A DNA stretch of 64,000 nucleotides from Vigna angularis (taxonomy: Eukaryota; Streptophyta; Magnoliopsida; Fabales; Fabaceae), in contig NC_068979.1 of NCBI RefSeq assembly GCF_016808095.1, forward strand, positions 22,217,444-22,281,443, in the 5' to 3' direction. The notes under the pieces were generated by a model that worked only from the letters and a program-made list of their open reading frames with translations, was not told where the DNA came from and did not search any database. The translations under genes were made by a program, and so were the position numbers. Shown here piece after piece: positions 60,647-64,000 of this stretch. Within the stretch, counting starts at the first letter, position 1, and the number at the start of each line of letters is the position of its first letter.

Positions 60647-60905
60647 ACCATGAGACCTTGATATGAACAGAGTAACACATGAGGTTTATGAAAGTAGACA
60701 GAGAATGGTTTAACCATAAGGCTTTGACATAAACATATTACTTGTAAGTCTTATAGAAGCAGGCACAAAGCGATGGACCATAAGGCTTCGGAAAGTAAAA
60801 CATAGTATATGGGTAATGCTTAAGGAAGCAGGTAGAGAGCGGTCTGACCATAAGGCTTCGTGAGTAAGCATATTATACTTGTAAGGTTTATGAAAATGAG
60901 AAGGA
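60647..60905. repeat. minisatellite, about 66-bp unit, four copies
   Basis: Each unit begins 'accataaggcttcg' or a close variant and includes a 'gaagcaggcacaaagcg'-like end. Copies start near 60647, 60713, 60778 and 60848. Confidence 0.8.
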
Positions 60906-61237
60906 TGATTTTGAAGAAGTTAAGGAAAAATGAATTAATGACATTGGTATAATTGTGTTTATAAATTGTAATAATACATGATTGAAATATATATTATAAG
61001 TAAGTTTAATGATTGTATGTTATGGTTAGCTTACTCTTACCTTTTAATGCTATGATCGTATAACTCATGTTATACGTGAGCAGATAATGTTGCAGATGCG
61101 GTTGAAAATGCTTAGAGATGATGAGAGACATGCTAGGAAAAACTTTCAGGGATTTTTGTAAAAAGAATAAATTTGTATTAGAAAAATATGTTGTGTAAGA
61201 CTTGTAAGTTTAATTTCGAACTTATGTTAAGTGGTGA

Positions 61238-62201
61238 CATTAGTACAAAAATCGCATACAACGTCGAATATTTTGGGCTTTTAACGGCGAATTCGCGAAC
61301 GACGTCATATCAGGAGATGTTAAATTTACGTCGAATTTAAAAAATTCGACGTTAAATTAACGTCGAATTTTGTTAATATACGACATTAACTTAATGTCGA
61401 ATTTTGTCAATATTCGACGTTAATAAGTTTTTTTTGTTTTTTTTTAATTCTGATCCTTTTTTACAACTCTATGAGATCTCAAAAGCGAAAAAATAACAAA
61501 TTTCAGTGTTTAGTATTTTATAAAACATGAACTATGAACGTGTAGTGTAGTATCAACAACAAACAATAATAACCAACAACAAATAAGTTCAATCAAACAA
61601 TAATAACCAACAACAAATAAGTTCAATCAAACAACAACAAACAAGTTCGACCAAACAACAACAACAAACAAGTTCAACAAAAAAACAACAAACAAGTTCA
61701 ACACATAAGTTCTTCAAAAACGAAAACGAAAACTAACCTTCAAAAAGTGGGTTCATCGGAATAAAGTTTCGTCACCAGTGAGAGAGAAAACATAATGCGC
61801 CTATGAAGAAGATGAGCACGAAAATAATCGGTTAAAACAAACAAAAATCATACATAAAGTAGTTAATTAACATGCATTTGTATCAAATGAAAGAAAGATT
61901 ACATGTGATGCTCGTCAAACTTAATTCGAAAAAAGTTTGAGAAGAGAAGAGGGTATCGCGCGCTAAGATAAAGTTAATGAATTTTCAATTTCCCGCTCAA
62001 ATTTTTATTGAATTCGTTAACCTTTTGACGTTGAATTTAAAGGGAATTCGACGTTTTATATCTTTTTACGTCGAATTACAATTCTAAACGACGTTTAATA
62101 ATTGCATTTATTTACAAAAATGTCATCGCTCATTTTTAACGTTGGCTATTCAATAGTTGGACATTGAACGCGTGATGTTATACGCTGTTTTTGTACTAGT
62201 G
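61238..62201. mobile_element. non-autonomous CACTA element (0.96 kb)
   Basis: The right end is '...gtttttgtactagtg' and the left end 'cattagtacaaaaatcgc', the latter with C-A-C-T changed to C-A-T-T. TGA flanks both ends (61235-61237 and 62202-62204). Both ends carry many copies of 'acgtcgaat' and its complement. The centre is a CAA-rich stretch with about six 'caacaaataagttcaatcaa'-type repeats (61550-61710). No transposase. The termini differ from the elements at 22987 and 57555, so a third CACTA family is present. Confidence 0.85.
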
Positions 62202-62341
62202 TGAAGACTATATTGTTTAAAATTTGTAAGTTTGGAACCATACTTTGGTTTAATTGAAATAAAGTTTGGTTGTTTGTATTAGATATCGAATTAATTTGGT
62301 TTTTACTACTAGTAATACCCTTAAATTATTTCGGTGTTACA

Positions 62342-64000
62342 TGTGGCTTATGGGAAGATAAAAATGAGTCAATTAAAAAAATTTATAGATGGCTAAAACT
62401 GTAGTAGAGGAGGGAGTTTGTAGATTGTATCCTTTAAGTCAAAAGTGTTTTATCATTCTCTATTTTATAAAAGAAATATTTTGGTACTTTTTGTTGATAT
62501 ATTTTCTTCATACATTGGGTGAAAGACTAACTTTAGTCGTAGTGTTTTGCTTTTAATCTTGCATTTTTTTGTATATGATGAGAAGCAAGATGTTATGGGT
62601 TCTGATTCTCTGCTGAAGCGTATGCCAGCAACCATCAAAACATTTTGGTTTAGTTGAATAAGTAAAGTGTGATTAATGCTTTGACGAAATTGTAAATTTG
62701 ATTTGATAAACAAAGTAAAAATAGGTTGTGAGGGATGAGAGTGAGTGGCTGCAAGGAAAAAGGTTGTATAAATGGGAAGCTCAACAGTGGCACCAGAGAG
62801 ACGCACACAGTTAACCCAATGGATATTATTGATAAAAATAGGAGGTTTTCTTCGTGCATCACACTTTTTTTCTTCTGCACCCCAATCTTTACTGTGATCT
62901 CCCCTACAAATTTTAATTAGTCTTAATTGGTACCTCATTGGTACCTTTTTTTAAATATGTGTGCAATTTTGTTATTTTCGTTAGTATAATATTAACGATG
63001 TTAACTTATGTCATGTCACTTCGTGATTTTTTTATTTATTTTATTTTATTTTTTAAAATTTATCACATGTCAAATGTGAGTTTTACCACATGACAAAGAC
63101 TGTGATAATGGTAAATGCCACGTATTTTTATTGTAATAAGTTTTATATGAAAAATTTCAATTTATTTTCTGTTGTCTCAAATTTTAATTTTTTTTTAAAA
63201 TAAAGCAATTTCGTCTCTTAGACCAACTTTAACTTTTATATAAACGTTATAATGATACTTTTATTAAATATTTTTAATAATATTAAGTTTGTTTAAATTT
63301 ATAATTTTCATTGAATTTTATTTAAATTTTTTTCAAATATTTATATCAATCATTTCTATACAAATAATTATTTTCAAATATTTATATCAATCATTTCTAT
63401 ACAAATTTTTTTCAAATATTTATATCAATCATTTTTATAAATTCAAATATTTAATTTTTAGTTAGTTTTATGACAATTTAAAATAATTATATTTAAAATT
63501 TTAAAATAAAATTTAAATAAAGTTTAATGTAAAATATAAAATTAAATAAACTTAATCCTATTAAAATTTTAATAAAAAATATCAATTTTAATAAAAATAT
63601 CATTATAATAATTATAATATTTATATATAATTAAATTTTGTCTCAATTTGGAGAAAGATGAAATTGTGTCAATTTTTTAAAAATTTGGGACAAAATATAA
63701 ATGGGACTAAGTTGAGATTTTTGGCATGATAATTATTCTAACCGTGACATGTAATACTAGTCAGCCATAATATTTCTGCCAAACACGAAGTGATAAATAA
63801 GTTAACGTCATTGGTGTTGTATTAATAAAAAAGAAAATCAAATTATATCATATTTTCTAGAATAAGGATTTAATTAAAACTAATTAAAATTTAGTGACGT
63901 AATTAAGATTTTTAATAAACACAATGACAAATCGAAAGTTTAAACCTTAATTAAATTAATTTCCGCTAGTTTAGAGTGATGGTTGATTTGTACATGTGAG
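62342..64000. other. AT-rich end of window, no supported gene
   Basis: The 157-codon minus ORF at 62465-62938 shows no domain, signal or splice context and I do not support it. The rest is AT-rich. Confidence 0.45.
63331..63440. repeat. short tandem repeat, three units
   Basis: 'tcaaatatttatatcaatca' followed by 'tttctatacaaat' occurs three times in about 110 bp with minor changes. Confidence 0.85.

Larger units (their letters stand above)
60600..62341 (-). mobile_element. third LTR of the TGTAACA family, minus orientation
   Basis: On the minus strand it starts at 62341 with 'tgtaacaccgaaataattta' and includes 'aaggtaagagtaagctaacc', the counterpart of 'aagggtaagctagagtaatt' in solo LTR 2. 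A CACTA MITE is nested in it and the 60647-60905 minisatellite lies in its body. Its other end was not located, and no target duplication was found. Confidence 0.55.

Noticed and set aside
62465..62938. 157-codon minus-strand ORF near the window end
   Set aside because: No domain, signal peptide or splice context, and its composition resembles random AT-rich DNA.

Overview
The window looks like nuclear DNA of a eudicot plant, most probably a legume of the bean/cowpea/soybean group. That placement is my inference from AT-rich gene-poor sequence, plant-only protein families and repeat types I associate with legumes; nothing in the window proves the species. Only three protein genes look intact: a gamma-glutamylcyclotransferase/AIG2-like gene (1186-1701, minus), a plant-specific Cys-rich/Ser-rich protein of unknown function (19213-19896, minus) and a secreted matrix metalloproteinase (53344-54276, plus). 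Almost everything else I can interpret is transposable-element (TE) DNA, TE relics or captured gene fragments.

Layout. 1-2860: repeat debris, a degenerate coding-like patch, the cyclotransferase gene, and a 1-kb Mutator-like element (MULE) inserted 48-56 bp upstream of its ATG. 2860-13198: a decayed Ty1-copia pol relic (4086-4740), two unassigned exon-like scraps, otherwise AT-rich spacer. 13199-15701: a solo-LTR-like element with a private minisatellite. 19213-19896: the unknown-function gene. 22510-30835 (segment A) and 36515-45386 (segment B) are two diverged copies of one old repeat, each loaded with different insertions. A carries a 4.0-kb CACTA element and a small copia element that itself holds a MITE. 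B carries an LTR-like insert with a nested MULE, and a 3.2-kb solo LTR. Between them lies a broken leucyl-tRNA synthetase fragment (32268-32705).

45387-49005 is a duplicate of the 3' end and downstream flank of the metalloproteinase gene at 54142-56165. The two copies act as filled and empty sites for a MULE, a PIF/Harbinger-like MITE and a foldback MITE. 56287-57372 is a Pack-MULE-type element carrying a UDP-glycosyltransferase exon piece. 57555-59654 is the 5' part of an autonomous-type CACTA element with a stop-containing transposase. It is cut off by LTR sequence, and a further LTR nearby holds a non-autonomous CACTA element (61238-62201).

The main biological theme is repeated, datable TE activity: target-site duplications of 9 bp (MULEs), 5 bp (LTRs) and 3 bp (CACTA, Harbinger) can be read directly. 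Several insertions affect or copy host genes: promoter displacement, exon capture and gene truncation. I saw no convincing tRNA, rRNA or CRISPR feature. Segments not listed as genes or TEs are AT-rich with only short ORFs that I cannot support.
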